Shown here piece by piece: positions 1 through 5,870 of a DNA stretch of 6,642 bases. How positions within the stretch are numbered: position 1 is the stretch's first letter; each line of letters starts with the position of its first letter. Source of the DNA: Fimbriimonadaceae bacterium (lineage in GTDB: Bacteria > Armatimonadota > Fimbriimonadia > Fimbriimonadales > Fimbriimonadaceae). The stretch covers positions 1 to 6,642 of the forward strand of contig JAKRSE010000311.1 of assembly GCA_022402505.1 (NCBI GenBank), in the 5' to 3' direction. The notes under the pieces were generated by a model. It ran no database searches and was not told the origin of the DNA. It saw nothing but the letters and a program-made list of their open reading frames with translations. The translations under genes were made by a program, and so were the position numbers.

Positions 1-336
1 GCAGCCGATGGAACCGAGGGGCCGTCTGAGAAGGTGATTCGATTGAGCCGGACGGCCGCGGGCGCGTTTCATTCGGCGGCGATCCGCTCGCTGGACGGAC
101 TGACTCCAGACCGGGGCGTGATTTCCGATGCCAAGACGTTCGTCGGAAGCAGGCAGGGCGCCCTCACGGGCTCGATCTTCAGTCAGGTTCCGGTGGTCCT
201 GGCCGAAGTGTTGACGATCACGCTGCCGGAAGACGAGAAGATCGCGGCGACCGAATCGGGACGAAAGCGGATCGCCGAAGCCGTCACGGCCGGAACGATG
301 GCCGCCCTGGAAGCTCTCCAGGCCCATTCGGACTGA
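1..336 (+). CDS. N-acetylmuramoyl-L-alanine amidase (Amidase_3), C-terminal part, 5' truncated
   Basis: The reading frame is open from the first base to the TGA at 334-336, so the gene begins outside the window; a GTG at 34 is in frame but is probably internal. The visible part resembles the end of the zinc-dependent Amidase_3 family, which cleaves the bond between N-acetylmuramic acid and L-alanine in peptidoglycan. It shows an S/A-rich helix, then DRGV, then VPVVLAEVL, matching the family's 'vPavLvEvgF' strand whose Glu (codon 205-207) is the usual catalytic Glu, then PEDEK and a closing helix RKRIAEAVTAGT. The zinc-binding His/Glu/His residues would lie upstream and cannot be seen. The usual F-x-T/S-N after the Glu is replaced by LTITLP, a modest deviation. 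No signal peptide or wall-binding domain is visible in this part. The assignment rests on the C-terminal pattern only. Confidence 0.68.
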   Translation, partial: AADGTEGPSEKVIRLSRTAAGAFHSAAIRSLDGLTPDRGVISDAKTFVGSRQGALTGSIFSQVPVVLAEVLTITLPEDEKIAATESGRKRIAEAVTAGTMAALEALQAHSD

Positions 337-370
337 GGCCCTCGCTCGGCGGCCGGCTCAGGTCCAGCGG

Positions 371-376
371 TAGAGT
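371..376 (+). promoter_or_regulatory. Putative -10 box TAGAGT for the glycosidase gene (leaderless type)
   Basis: TAGAGT fits TANNNT and ends 6 nt before the ATG at 383, the distance expected if transcription starts at the first base of the start codon. Its TAG is in frame with the gene, so no longer N-terminus is possible. No convincing -35 element is visible about 17 nt upstream. No Shine-Dalgarno sequence fits between box and ATG. Confidence 0.45.
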
Positions 377-382
377 CCGGTC

Positions 383-1876
383 ATGCAGCAGGTCGTCGAC
401 TTTCTGGAACTGGATCTTGCCTGGGGACGGGCGGTCGGCGACCCGTTTCGCAGCCTCCGGTCGGAGGCTCTGGTGCAGGGGCCGGAGGGTCGGGAATGCC
501 GGGTCCGGGGGTTCATCGCGACCCAGGATGGAAGCGTCGTCCGGTTCCGCCTCCCGGTCCTGGAGCCGGGGGAGCATCGGTACGAGGTCTGGGCGGAGCT
601 GGACGGCGAGCGGCGAACGGTCCAGGGCGGATTCCTGGGAGGCCTCAGCCATCCTGACGGAATTCTGCAGGCCGACGGCCGGGGATTCCGCTGGTCGCGC
701 TCGGGCCGTCCCTTCTTCTGGAATTCGACGACCTGCTACCTGATGCCCGGTCTCTCGGACGAGGCCAGACTCTCGGCTTTGGACCGGCTCTCCGAACTGG
801 AAATCAACCGAATCCGAGTCGCCTTCAGCCCGAGCCGGCAACTGGACGGCAGCCGTTGGGCCGAGCCCGCGGTGACCCCGGCGGCCGACTTCACCTTCCT
901 CTATTCTCCGTTCCTCTGCGCCAGGCCGGAAGACGTCCGGAACCCGGGCTTCGACGTGACCCGGTTCAACCTGGACCATTGGCGGAGGTTCGACCGGCTG
1001 CTGGCCGAAGCGGGAGAGCGGGGGATCATCGTCCAGGTCATCTTCTTCCTGGATGCCCAGGAGGAGGGGAACTATCCCTTCGACCGGGCCCGCGTCGGAG
1101 ACGATCCGGACGAGGATCGCTGCATCGAATCCATCGTGGCCTGGTACGGAGCCCGATGGAACGTCGAATGGTGCGTGACCAACGAGTGGGAGCTGTTCCG
1201 GCCGGATGAATGGGCCGACCTGACCGGCCCCAAGATCCGGGCCGCCGACCCTCTGGGCCACATGATCTCGGTCCACGGCCACGGGCGGTTTCCCTATCGG
1301 AGTTCCGACTGGTGCACCCACGCCCTCTTTCAGATCTGGGACTCGGACGGCGGCCGACCTTGGGCCGAGCGTTCGCTCCAGGAGCAGGCCGAGACGGGAC
1401 GGATGATTCCCCAGGTGAATGAGGAGTTCGGCTACGAGGACCACTACCCCAAGTGGGGCGAAGACAGCCTGGAAGCGCCGGGCCGAAGCGCCGACACCCG
1501 CCTGCTCCTGGCGGCCGAGTGCGTCTTCGCCGGATGCTGGGCGACCACCGGAGAATGGACCGGCGGCGGCGCGGGAGGCTGGATCAACGGTTCCGGCGAG
1601 CGCGACGACCTCTTGATGGCGCATCGACGGCTGAAGTCGGTGCTGGAGGATACGGGCGACTTCTCCCGATTGGAACCGGGAGTCTCGCCGGATGGAACAT
1701 GTCAGGTTCTGCGACGCGACGACCTCGTGCTCGTCCTGGTCCCGGAAGGAACCCCCGAACCCAGCCTCGATCTCGGGGATTCCTGGAGCCCGTGGTGGGT
1801 CAGTCTGACGGCCGACGCGGCGGGAGCTTCGCCGCAGATCCCTGGACATCGGATTGGGATTTGGCGGCCCAGGTGA
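383..1876 (+). CDS. DUF5060/DUF4038-like glycoside hydrolase (TIM barrel), no signal peptide
   Basis: This 497-residue protein looks like a retaining glycosidase of the DUF5060 plus DUF4038 type (clan GH-A architecture). Residues about 3-90 form the N-terminal sandwich: an opening FLELDL strand, DPF, VRGF, VVRFRLP and GEHRYEVW match its usual landmarks. Residues about 95-420 form the barrel, beginning with RSGRPFFWNSTTCY and the NRIRVAFSP strand. N267-E268 in WCVTNEWE is the likely acid/base. E347 or E348 in PQVNEEFGYED is the likely nucleophile. A helix with ECVFAGCWATTGEW and GGW follows, as in family members. Residues about 430-497 are a short C-terminal beta module. The substrate cannot be deduced; relatives act on plant or bacterial polysaccharide side chains. 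Most relatives are exported, but this N-terminus (MQQVVDFLELDL) goes straight into the first domain. The ATG is fixed by an in-frame TAG at 371. It is separated by 46 bp from the amidase gene and 68 bp from the lipase. Confidence 0.8.
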   Translation: MQQVVDFLELDLAWGRAVGDPFRSLRSEALVQGPEGRECRVRGFIATQDGSVVRFRLPVLEPGEHRYEVWAELDGERRTVQGGFLGGLSHPDGILQADGRGFRWSRSGRPFFWNSTTCYLMPGLSDEARLSALDRLSELEINRIRVAFSPSRQLDGSRWAEPAVTPAADFTFLYSPFLCARPEDVRNPGFDVTRFNLDHWRRFDRLLAEAGERGIIVQVIFFLDAQEEGNYPFDRARVGDDPDEDRCIESIVAWYGARWNVEWCVTNEWELFRPDEWADLTGPKIRAADPLGHMISVHGHGRFPYRSSDWCTHALFQIWDSDGGRPWAERSLQEQAETGRMIPQVNEEFGYEDHYPKWGEDSLEAPGRSADTRLLLAAECVFAGCWATTGEWTGGGAGGWINGSGERDDLLMAHRRLKSVLEDTGDFSRLEPGVSPDGTCQVLRRDDLVLVLVPEGTPEPSLDLGDSWSPWWVSLTADAAGASPQIPGHRIGIWRPR

Positions 1877-1932
1877 TCCAGCGCGCCTGTCCAGTCGGCA
1901 TATCGACAGACTGCACCTGAAACAGGCTGGAT
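1876..1932. repeat. Interrupted 11-bp inverted repeat between glycosidase stop and lipase -10 box
   Basis: ATCCAG (1876-1881) pairs with CTGGAT (1927-1932), and CCTGT (1886-1890) pairs with ACAGG (1922-1926), giving 11 base pairs with a 4-nt CGCG bulge (1882-1885). The enclosed loop contains a second small inverted repeat, CAGTC (1892-1896) with GACTG (1909-1913), or alternatively GTCG (1894-1897) with CGAC (1904-1907). The left arm begins on the last base of the glycosidase stop codon and the right arm ends on the first T of the lipase -10 box. It could be a terminator stem for the glycosidase mRNA, although no U-tract follows, or an operator for the lipase promoter. Confidence 0.5.
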
Positions 1933-1937
1933 AAAAT
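1932..1937 (+). promoter_or_regulatory. Putative -10 box TAAAAT for the lipase gene (leaderless type)
   Basis: TAAAAT is close to the TATAAT consensus and stands out in GC-rich surroundings. It ends 7 nt before the GTG start at 1945. The only TTGACA-like hexamer upstream, TCGACA at 1903-1908, is 23 nt away, too far for a normal spacer, so no -35 element is assigned. No ribosome binding site fits in the 7-nt gap. Confidence 0.55.
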
Positions 1938-1944
1938 ATGTGTC

Positions 1945-4005
1945 GTGCGTTCACGCCTGATCTGCCTCATCGGGTTTGCATTCATTGGCGCAACGGCCGC
2001 TTCGCCGCAGATTCGAGTGCCTTTGGACGTCTTGCTTCCCGGGAAGTACGAGTACCGGGTGCTGACGCAGGCATCACACCGGATCATATTCGACCGAACG
2101 CTTCCTCCGGTTCTGGAGAAGCGGCTTCCCGAGCTGAAGGGTCTGGCTAAGGTTCCGGATCTGGTCGAGACCAGGGAGCAGATCAGAGACGGAAAGATGA
2201 CCGTCACGATCGCGCCTGATGTCTTCGTTCCCCAGAGCCGCGGGAGATGGACCCATACCCTGTCCGATTCGGTCCCGCATGCTCGGCAGGCGGAGGGGAC
2301 CTGGACGGAAAGTCCGACGCTCAGGACGGTGGAAGGGCTCGGCGCGAAGAGGTCCGAAATCCTGTCGCCGGCGCCTCCTCGGACCAGACGGCTTCCATTC
2401 ACGCTGTCGATGTCAAGCGAGGATGTGCTGTCTCCAACCCACTCCCCTGATCAGACCGGCCTCTTTCAATACGTCAAGCCACGGTTGCGCCGACTGCGCA
2501 TTTTTGGAGGGTGGAACGGCGTGGATTGGGGGCCCGAGGCGGTGGAGGTGGATCAGCTTGTGTTCTTTTCCACCCCGGTCGGCATGCCGATGGCCTCATG
2601 GAAGGTGACCGCAAGGCAGGTTGGCAACCGGATCACGGTGACGGCACGGCTGGCGGAGGATCGGAAAGCCGAGATCTTTGAGGGCTCCTGGAAGGCAGGA
2701 ATCGACCTGTTGCCGTTTCGGGCTACGGACGCCTTTCTTCGCCGTCTGGACCGGGTCGTCACTGATGCCACTTGGGAGGAGACTTGGGATGCCCGGCGTC
2801 GAATCCTGTTGTCCCGACACGGGACACTGAAGATCGAGCACCACCTCAGCTCCAGCACGGCGGTGGACCTCGACACGGTGATCCGGCCCGAGACTGAATA
2901 CAAGCACCGGGAGGTCTGGACTGAGGAGTTCGAGCAGGCCCTCGTTTCGGCGGAGACGAACTCGCTTCTCGACGCGGCCCGACCGATTCCGGGACCCCTG
3001 GGTGCGGACCAGGCCTATGCCCTGGCGGTCCTCGCCCAGCTCTCCTACCACTTCTGCCTGGATCAAGAACACGCGCTCAACTGGGTCCGAAACTCTCCCG
3101 GAGAGCTTCTCACAGACCAATATGAGAGCTCGGCCGGGCTTCTTGGGACGTTCTTGATGCACGAAGGAGCCATCGGGACGGCGTATGTCAGCGGCCTTCA
3201 CGCCGTGGCTCGAAATGTCCTCCCACCCGATGCAGTTTCGAACGGCGACGCCATCGTGGTGAACTTTCCGGAGGCCATCGTCGTTGCCTTCCGCGGGACC
3301 GAGAGTCCATTCACCCTCAACACTCTGGATGATTGGCTGACCAACTTGGCGACCGAACTGGAGGATCCGTTCTGGCTCGAACTCCGTGAGGGGCAGGGCC
3401 AGGACGCCCTGCGGCCAAGGGCCGCCGGGGGATTCATCAGGGCGCTTCGCGGCTTTGAACTGACTCTGCCTGAAGTGCTTCGCAACTATGGCGCTCCAGG
3501 CAAGCCGATTTTGCTGACCGGACACAGCCAGGGCGGGGCCTTGGCTTCGCTTGCCGCACCCTGGCTCGTCTCGCTGGGGTTCAAGGTTGATGGCCTGGCG
3601 ACCTTCGGAGCGCCACGACCAGGAAACCGTGAGATGGCGCGTCTGATCGAGCAGTCGGTGCCGGCGGGCCGTGGGCAGAGGTTCCGGGAGAACGCCGACC
3701 CCGTGACTCTCGTGCCCTTTTCGGGAGTCGGGGCCATGGGAGACGCGGGTCTGGTCGATGTTCGGCATCTTGGCCGATCCATCTGGGAGGGCAAGGCGTG
3801 GACGCATCCCTTTCCTCAGACGGTGCTTTGGCACGATCAACCCGGACTTTCGGAGACGCGAGCCTCGGAGGCGGCATCGGGGCCAAGTGACGTCTCTGGG
3901 GTCACGGCCGTTTCGGCCCACGGCATGCAGATGTACGTGGACACCGTTTATGCCTGGAGCAGGCGGAACGGCGGTCGGCTGGAGCGCCGCCCCAGATTCC
4001 CCTAG
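1945..4005 (+). CDS. Secreted class-3 lipase (alpha/beta hydrolase) with large unknown N-terminal region
   Basis: This 686-residue protein should be an exported carboxylic ester hydrolase. Residues 1-20 form a Sec-type signal peptide: MRSR, then a hydrophobic LICLIGFAFIGA stretch, with probable cleavage near ATA-AS. Residues about 21-350 match nothing I recognise; they look mostly beta-rich with a polar start. From about 351 the Lipase_3 family (PF01764) fold is clear: VVAFRGTES (446-454) is the oxyanion strand, DDWLTNL (462-468) follows it, and GHSQGG (526-531) carries nucleophile Ser528. FGAPRPGN (554-561) is the family's 'fGsPRvGn' motif, ENADPVTLVP supplies Asp585, and AHGMQMYVDTV supplies His659. 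The triad is complete. The family's usual elbow is GHSLGG; Gln in place of Leu is seen in bacterial members. After signal removal only one Cys (371) remains, so an internal disulfide is not possible. GTG 1945 is the first ordinary start after the in-frame TGA at 1918 and gives the signal peptide. The physiological substrate is unknown. Confidence 0.85.
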   Translation: MRSRLICLIGFAFIGATAASPQIRVPLDVLLPGKYEYRVLTQASHRIIFDRTLPPVLEKRLPELKGLAKVPDLVETREQIRDGKMTVTIAPDVFVPQSRGRWTHTLSDSVPHARQAEGTWTESPTLRTVEGLGAKRSEILSPAPPRTRRLPFTLSMSSEDVLSPTHSPDQTGLFQYVKPRLRRLRIFGGWNGVDWGPEAVEVDQLVFFSTPVGMPMASWKVTARQVGNRITVTARLAEDRKAEIFEGSWKAGIDLLPFRATDAFLRRLDRVVTDATWEETWDARRRILLSRHGTLKIEHHLSSSTAVDLDTVIRPETEYKHREVWTEEFEQALVSAETNSLLDAARPIPGPLGADQAYALAVLAQLSYHFCLDQEHALNWVRNSPGELLTDQYESSAGLLGTFLMHEGAIGTAYVSGLHAVARNVLPPDAVSNGDAIVVNFPEAIVVAFRGTESPFTLNTLDDWLTNLATELEDPFWLELREGQGQDALRPRAAGGFIRALRGFELTLPEVLRNYGAPGKPILLTGHSQGGALASLAAPWLVSLGFKVDGLATFGAPRPGNREMARLIEQSVPAGRGQRFRENADPVTLVPFSGVGAMGDAGLVDVRHLGRSIWEGKAWTHPFPQTVLWHDQPGLSETRASEAASGPSDVSGVTAVSAHGMQMYVDTVYAWSRRNGGRLERRPRFP

Positions 4006-4010
4006 GATCT
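3994..4010. terminator. Small hairpin across convergent stop codons
   Basis: AGATTCC (3994-4000) and GGATCT (4005-4010) can form a 6-bp stem with one bulged T and a CCTA loop. The element contains the lipase TAG (4003-4005) and overlaps the TAG of the opposing osmC gene (complement of 4009-4011). No T-run lies on either side, so it is at best a weak or factor-assisted bidirectional terminator. Confidence 0.2.
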
Positions 4011-4428
4011 ACTCGACCGCCCAGGTCGATTCGACGGCGACGTTGGTCCGGAGGGTTGCGACCACGCTGCAGTACTTGGTGTCGCTGAGCTCGACCGCTC
4101 GGGAGACCGCGTTCTCGTCCAGGCCGTCGCCGCTGACGATGTGGCGGATCTTCATGCCGGTGATCGGGCGGGGCCAGACGCCTTCGGGGCCGCGCTCGTA
4201 GGTCACCTCGATCCGGTAGGCGGTCACCTTCTGCTTCTTCTTTTCCAGGATGCTGAGCACGTCGATCGCGCTGCAGGCGGCGGCGGACGAGAGGAGCGCC
4301 TCGAAGGGGGTCGGACCCGCGCCGACGCCGCCGTGGTCGGGGTGGGAATCCATCATGAACGGAGCCCCCGAAGGCACCGCCGCCTCAAACCTGTAGCCGT
4401 CGCGCCAATCGATCCGGATCGTTTCCAT
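4009..4428 (-). CDS. OsmC/YhfA-family protein (thiol-dependent peroxidase-like)
   Basis: This 139-residue protein has the length and layout of the OsmC/Ohr superfamily. Residues 1-25 form the first beta strands; residues about 34-65 hold GAGPTPFEALLSSAAACSAIDVL, the family's central helix with the first reactive Cys (52). A basic KKKQ follows, then the YRIEVTYER strand. The second Cys (120) is in SDTKYCSVVATL. These paired cysteines reduce organic hydroperoxides in Ohr and OsmC. The MKIRHIVSGDGLDENAV segment and the YCSV context resemble the YhfA-like branch, whose substrate is unclear, so peroxide detoxification is an inference. ATG 4428 is preferred; a TTG directly upstream (4431) would add one residue. 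No strong ribosome binding site or -10 box is visible upstream. It lies tail to tail with the lipase (3 nt between stops) and head to head with pabA (70 bp between starts). It is probably cytoplasmic, as no signal peptide is present. Confidence 0.87.
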   Translation of the reverse strand: METIRIDWRDGYRFEAAVPSGAPFMMDSHPDHGGVGAGPTPFEALLSSAAACSAIDVLSILEKKKQKVTAYRIEVTYERGPEGVWPRPITGMKIRHIVSGDGLDENAVSRAVELSDTKYCSVVATLRTNVAVESTWAVE

Positions 4429-4473
4429 CAAGTCTCTGGGAGTGCAGAGCCGGCCGAAAGGATTCCCCAGACC

Positions 4474-4499
4474 CGGGCCGAAGGGCTAAAATCGGCCCG
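4474..4499. promoter_or_regulatory. Perfect 8-bp inverted repeat enclosing the pabA -10 box (candidate operator)
   Basis: CGGGCCGA (4474-4481) is the exact reverse complement of TCGGCCCG (4492-4499), with a 10-nt centre (4482-4491). The centre carries nearly all of the TAAAAT box, and the right arm runs from the last T of that box to the first base of the GTG start codon. If transcription starts at the GTG, the repeat is not in the mRNA and must act as DNA, for example as a repressor site for pabA, or for osmC as well. Chance is not excluded in such GC-rich sequence. Confidence 0.45.
4487..4492 (+). promoter_or_regulatory. Putative -10 box TAAAAT for pabA (leaderless type)
   Basis: TAAAAT ends 6 nt before the GTG at 4499. 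That start is fixed independently by protein conservation, because family members begin M-[IV]-L-x-IDNYDSFTYNL. The TAA of the box is also an in-frame stop, which rules out a longer protein. Only a weak TTCCCC (4463-4468, 18-nt spacer) lies in the -35 position. No Shine-Dalgarno sequence is possible in the gap. Confidence 0.6.
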
Positions 4500-5107
4500 T
4501 GGTCCTGGTGATCGACAACTACGACAGCTTCACCTACAATCTGGTGCAGTACCTGGGCGACCTCCGCGTGGAGCCTGTCGTTCACCGAAACGATGAGATC
4601 ACCGTGCCGCAGATCGAAGGGCTGGACCCCGAGGCGATCGTCCTTTCACCCGGGCCCTGCACCCCCCACGAATCCGGGGTCTGCCTGGACATTCTGCAGG
4701 CGGCGATGCACGGCACGGGCCGACTGCGCCGGACGCCGATTCTGGGCGTCTGCCTCGGTCACCAGGCGATCGGCCTGGTCGCGGGCGGGACGGTCGGCCG
4801 GGCCAAGACGATCATGCACGGCAAGACGAGCATGGTCCAGCACGACGGCCGAGGGGTCTTCGCCGGGCTGGAGAACCCGATTCGAGTCACCCGGTACCAC
4901 TCGCTGGCGGTCTACGAGGAGGGACTGCCGGACTGTCTGGAGATCACGTCTCGAAGCCTGGACGACGACGACGTCATGGGACTGCGGCATCGGGATCGGC
5001 CCATCGAAGGAGTCCAGTTCCACCCCGAATCGATCCTCACCGACCACGGCCTGCGGATGATCGCGAACTTCCTGGGTCAGGAGCATGGAGCGACCGGTCG
5101 GGCTTGA
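4499..5107 (+). CDS. pabA: Aminodeoxychorismate/anthranilate synthase component II (glutamine amidotransferase)
   Basis: This 202-residue class I glutamine amidotransferase releases ammonia from glutamine for the partner subunit PabB or TrpE, which aminates chorismate on the way to folate or tryptophan. It acts in the cytoplasm. It begins with the canonical VLVIDNYDSFTYNLVQYLG. SPGPCTP (50-56) forms the oxyanion loop, and GVCLGHQ (83-89) holds nucleophile Cys85. MHGKTS (106-111) and TRYHSL (131-136) are binding-loop motifs, and QFHPES (173-178) supplies His175 and Glu177. All catalytic residues are present and the length is normal. The MHGKTS and RYHSL segments resemble E. coli PabA closely, but many bacteria use one amphibolic subunit for both pathways, so trpG is an equally valid name. 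No other folate or trp gene is nearby. The gene is divergent from osmC and is followed 31 bp later by the prepilin gene, whose -35 hexamer overlaps its end. Confidence 0.93.
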   Translation: MVLVIDNYDSFTYNLVQYLGDLRVEPVVHRNDEITVPQIEGLDPEAIVLSPGPCTPHESGVCLDILQAAMHGTGRLRRTPILGVCLGHQAIGLVAGGTVGRAKTIMHGKTSMVQHDGRGVFAGLENPIRVTRYHSLAVYEEGLPDCLEITSRSLDDDDVMGLRHRDRPIEGVQFHPESILTDHGLRMIANFLGQEHGATGRA

Positions 5108-5131
5108 GTGTCTCTGGATCTATTGTAACAT
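5104..5131 (+). promoter_or_regulatory. Promoter of the prepilin gene: TTGAGT-16 nt-TAACAT (leaderless type)
   Basis: TTGAGT (5104-5109) and TAACAT (5126-5131) are separated by 16 nt, making this the most complete sigma-70-like promoter in the window. The -10 box ends 7 nt before the GTG at 5139. The -35 hexamer lies within the last codons and stop of pabA. An in-frame TGA at 5133-5135 prevents any longer N-terminus. A tandem ATGTGAG repeat (5130-5136, 5137-5143) covers the -10/start junction. Confidence 0.6.
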
Positions 5132-5138
5132 GTGAGAT

Positions 5139-5711
5139 GTGAGCGGAGGTCGGCGGGTGCGCGCGGGCGTGAGCCTGGCCGAGGTGATTCTGGTCTGCGG
5201 AATCCTGCTCCTCCTCGCCGGTCTCATGTCGCCGGTCGCCCAAAAGGCAGTGATCTCGGCGAAGGAGGCGGTCAGCAAGTCGAACATGAGACAGCTGCAT
5301 GTCGCGACCGAGCTCTACCGGGCGGATTGGGGCGAGGGCGCCCTCTACGGGAAGGCGGAAGACATGGGGTTGCCGGGAACGATGTTCGCCATCGACTCTC
5401 TTCCAGTCTTGCTCGAACTTCGACCACCGCTGGCGCCCCATCCCATGCAGGATATGCTGGGCGGTGTCTATCATGTTCACTTTGCGGCTTCGGCCTTGGA
5501 CAACCGCAGCTTGAAGTGGGAGGACTACTCCCAGGAGATGCAGGGCAGATCGGTGCTCTACATCGACCCCTTCTTCACCCCGGCGGACCGCGACCCTCTG
5601 AGTCCATTGAACACGGTCACGCTCTGGGCCATCGACCTCAACGGCTCCATCATCCGGAGAGAAGGCAGGGGAGAATGGCAGGAAAGATCCTGGTGGCTGG
5701 AAGCCGACTGA
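5139..5711 (+). CDS. Prepilin-type / type II secretion pseudopilin-like protein
   Basis: This 190-residue protein has a type IV prepilin N-terminus. A basic 10-residue leader ends in Gly10, then the mature protein starts VSLAEVILV, with Glu15 at the required +5 position. A hydrophobic helix (about 16-33, LVCGILLLLAGLMSPV) continues into an amphipathic stretch, AKEAVSKSNMRQLHVATELYRADW. That layout (TM, then SNMRQL...LY..D) is typical of pseudopilin-like proteins found in many copies in Planctomycetota and Armatimonadota. A prepilin peptidase would cut after Gly10 and N-methylate the new terminus; the product would be membrane-embedded or assembled into a fibre. Position +1 is Val rather than the usual Phe. 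The remaining domain (about 66-190) is a unique globular part ending in an ID-LNGSIIRREG hairpin and a WW-containing tail; I cannot assign it. No assembly ATPase, peptidase or other pilin lies nearby, so it is an orphan in this window. Confidence 0.78.
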   Translation: MSGGRRVRAGVSLAEVILVCGILLLLAGLMSPVAQKAVISAKEAVSKSNMRQLHVATELYRADWGEGALYGKAEDMGLPGTMFAIDSLPVLLELRPPLAPHPMQDMLGGVYHVHFAASALDNRSLKWEDYSQEMQGRSVLYIDPFFTPADRDPLSPLNTVTLWAIDLNGSIIRREGRGEWQERSWWLEAD

Positions 5712-5774
5712 TGTCATCGCCTGCCCCCTGAGCATCCGAGTTGAAGCGAATTGAAGTTCCCCAGGAAAACCATC

Positions 5775-5870
5775 ATGATCCCGCCGCACAAGTCGTTCAA
5801 GGTCAGCCTGCCCCGCCGGCTTCTAGGGCGGCCTTCCTCGTGCCACTCTGACGGCGATTGCAGACCATGA
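5775..5870 (+). CDS. Possible 31-codon ORF translationally coupled to the next gene
   Basis: ATG at 5775 opens a 31-residue frame (MIPPHKSFKVSLPRRLLGRP..., basic, no hydrophobic segment). Its TGA at 5868-5870 overlaps the downstream ATG (5867-5869) as ATGA. AGGA at 5763-5766 lies 8 nt before the ATG, the best Shine-Dalgarno-like match I see at any plus-strand start here. Two TTGAAG hexamers one helical turn apart (5741-5746, 5751-5756) lie upstream. It may be a leader peptide or a chance frame; there is no homology I can recognise. Confidence 0.25.
   Translation: MIPPHKSFKVSLPRRLLGRPSSCHSDGDCRP

Noticed and set aside
334..360. TGAGGCC ... GGCTCA imperfect stem after the amidase stop as a terminator
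   Set aside because: Only about six pairs with a bulge, a long GC-rich loop and no T-run; expected by chance in this composition.
284..1954. A 556-codon open frame on the minus strand opposite the glycosidase
   Set aside because: Its translation is low-complexity Pro/Arg/Gly-rich with no motif, while the plus strand carries clear catalytic and domain motifs. High GC with biased third positions leaves the antisense frame open.
1826..2012. GCTTCGCCGCAGAT occurs at 1826-1839 and 1999-2012, giving ASPQI in both proteins
   Set aside because: A 14-bp match of frequent codons at the end of one protein and the signal cleavage site of the next, with no further similarity around it; probably chance, though a tiny duplication cannot be excluded.
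2596..3921. A 441-codon minus-strand frame opposite the lipase
   Set aside because: It overlaps the complete lipase triad on the other strand and its translation resembles no protein family; a GC-driven shadow frame.
5037..5789. A 250-codon minus-strand frame opposite the prepilin gene
   Set aside because: The plus strand has the prepilin cleavage motif, membrane helix and a good promoter, while the antisense translation shows no recognisable feature.
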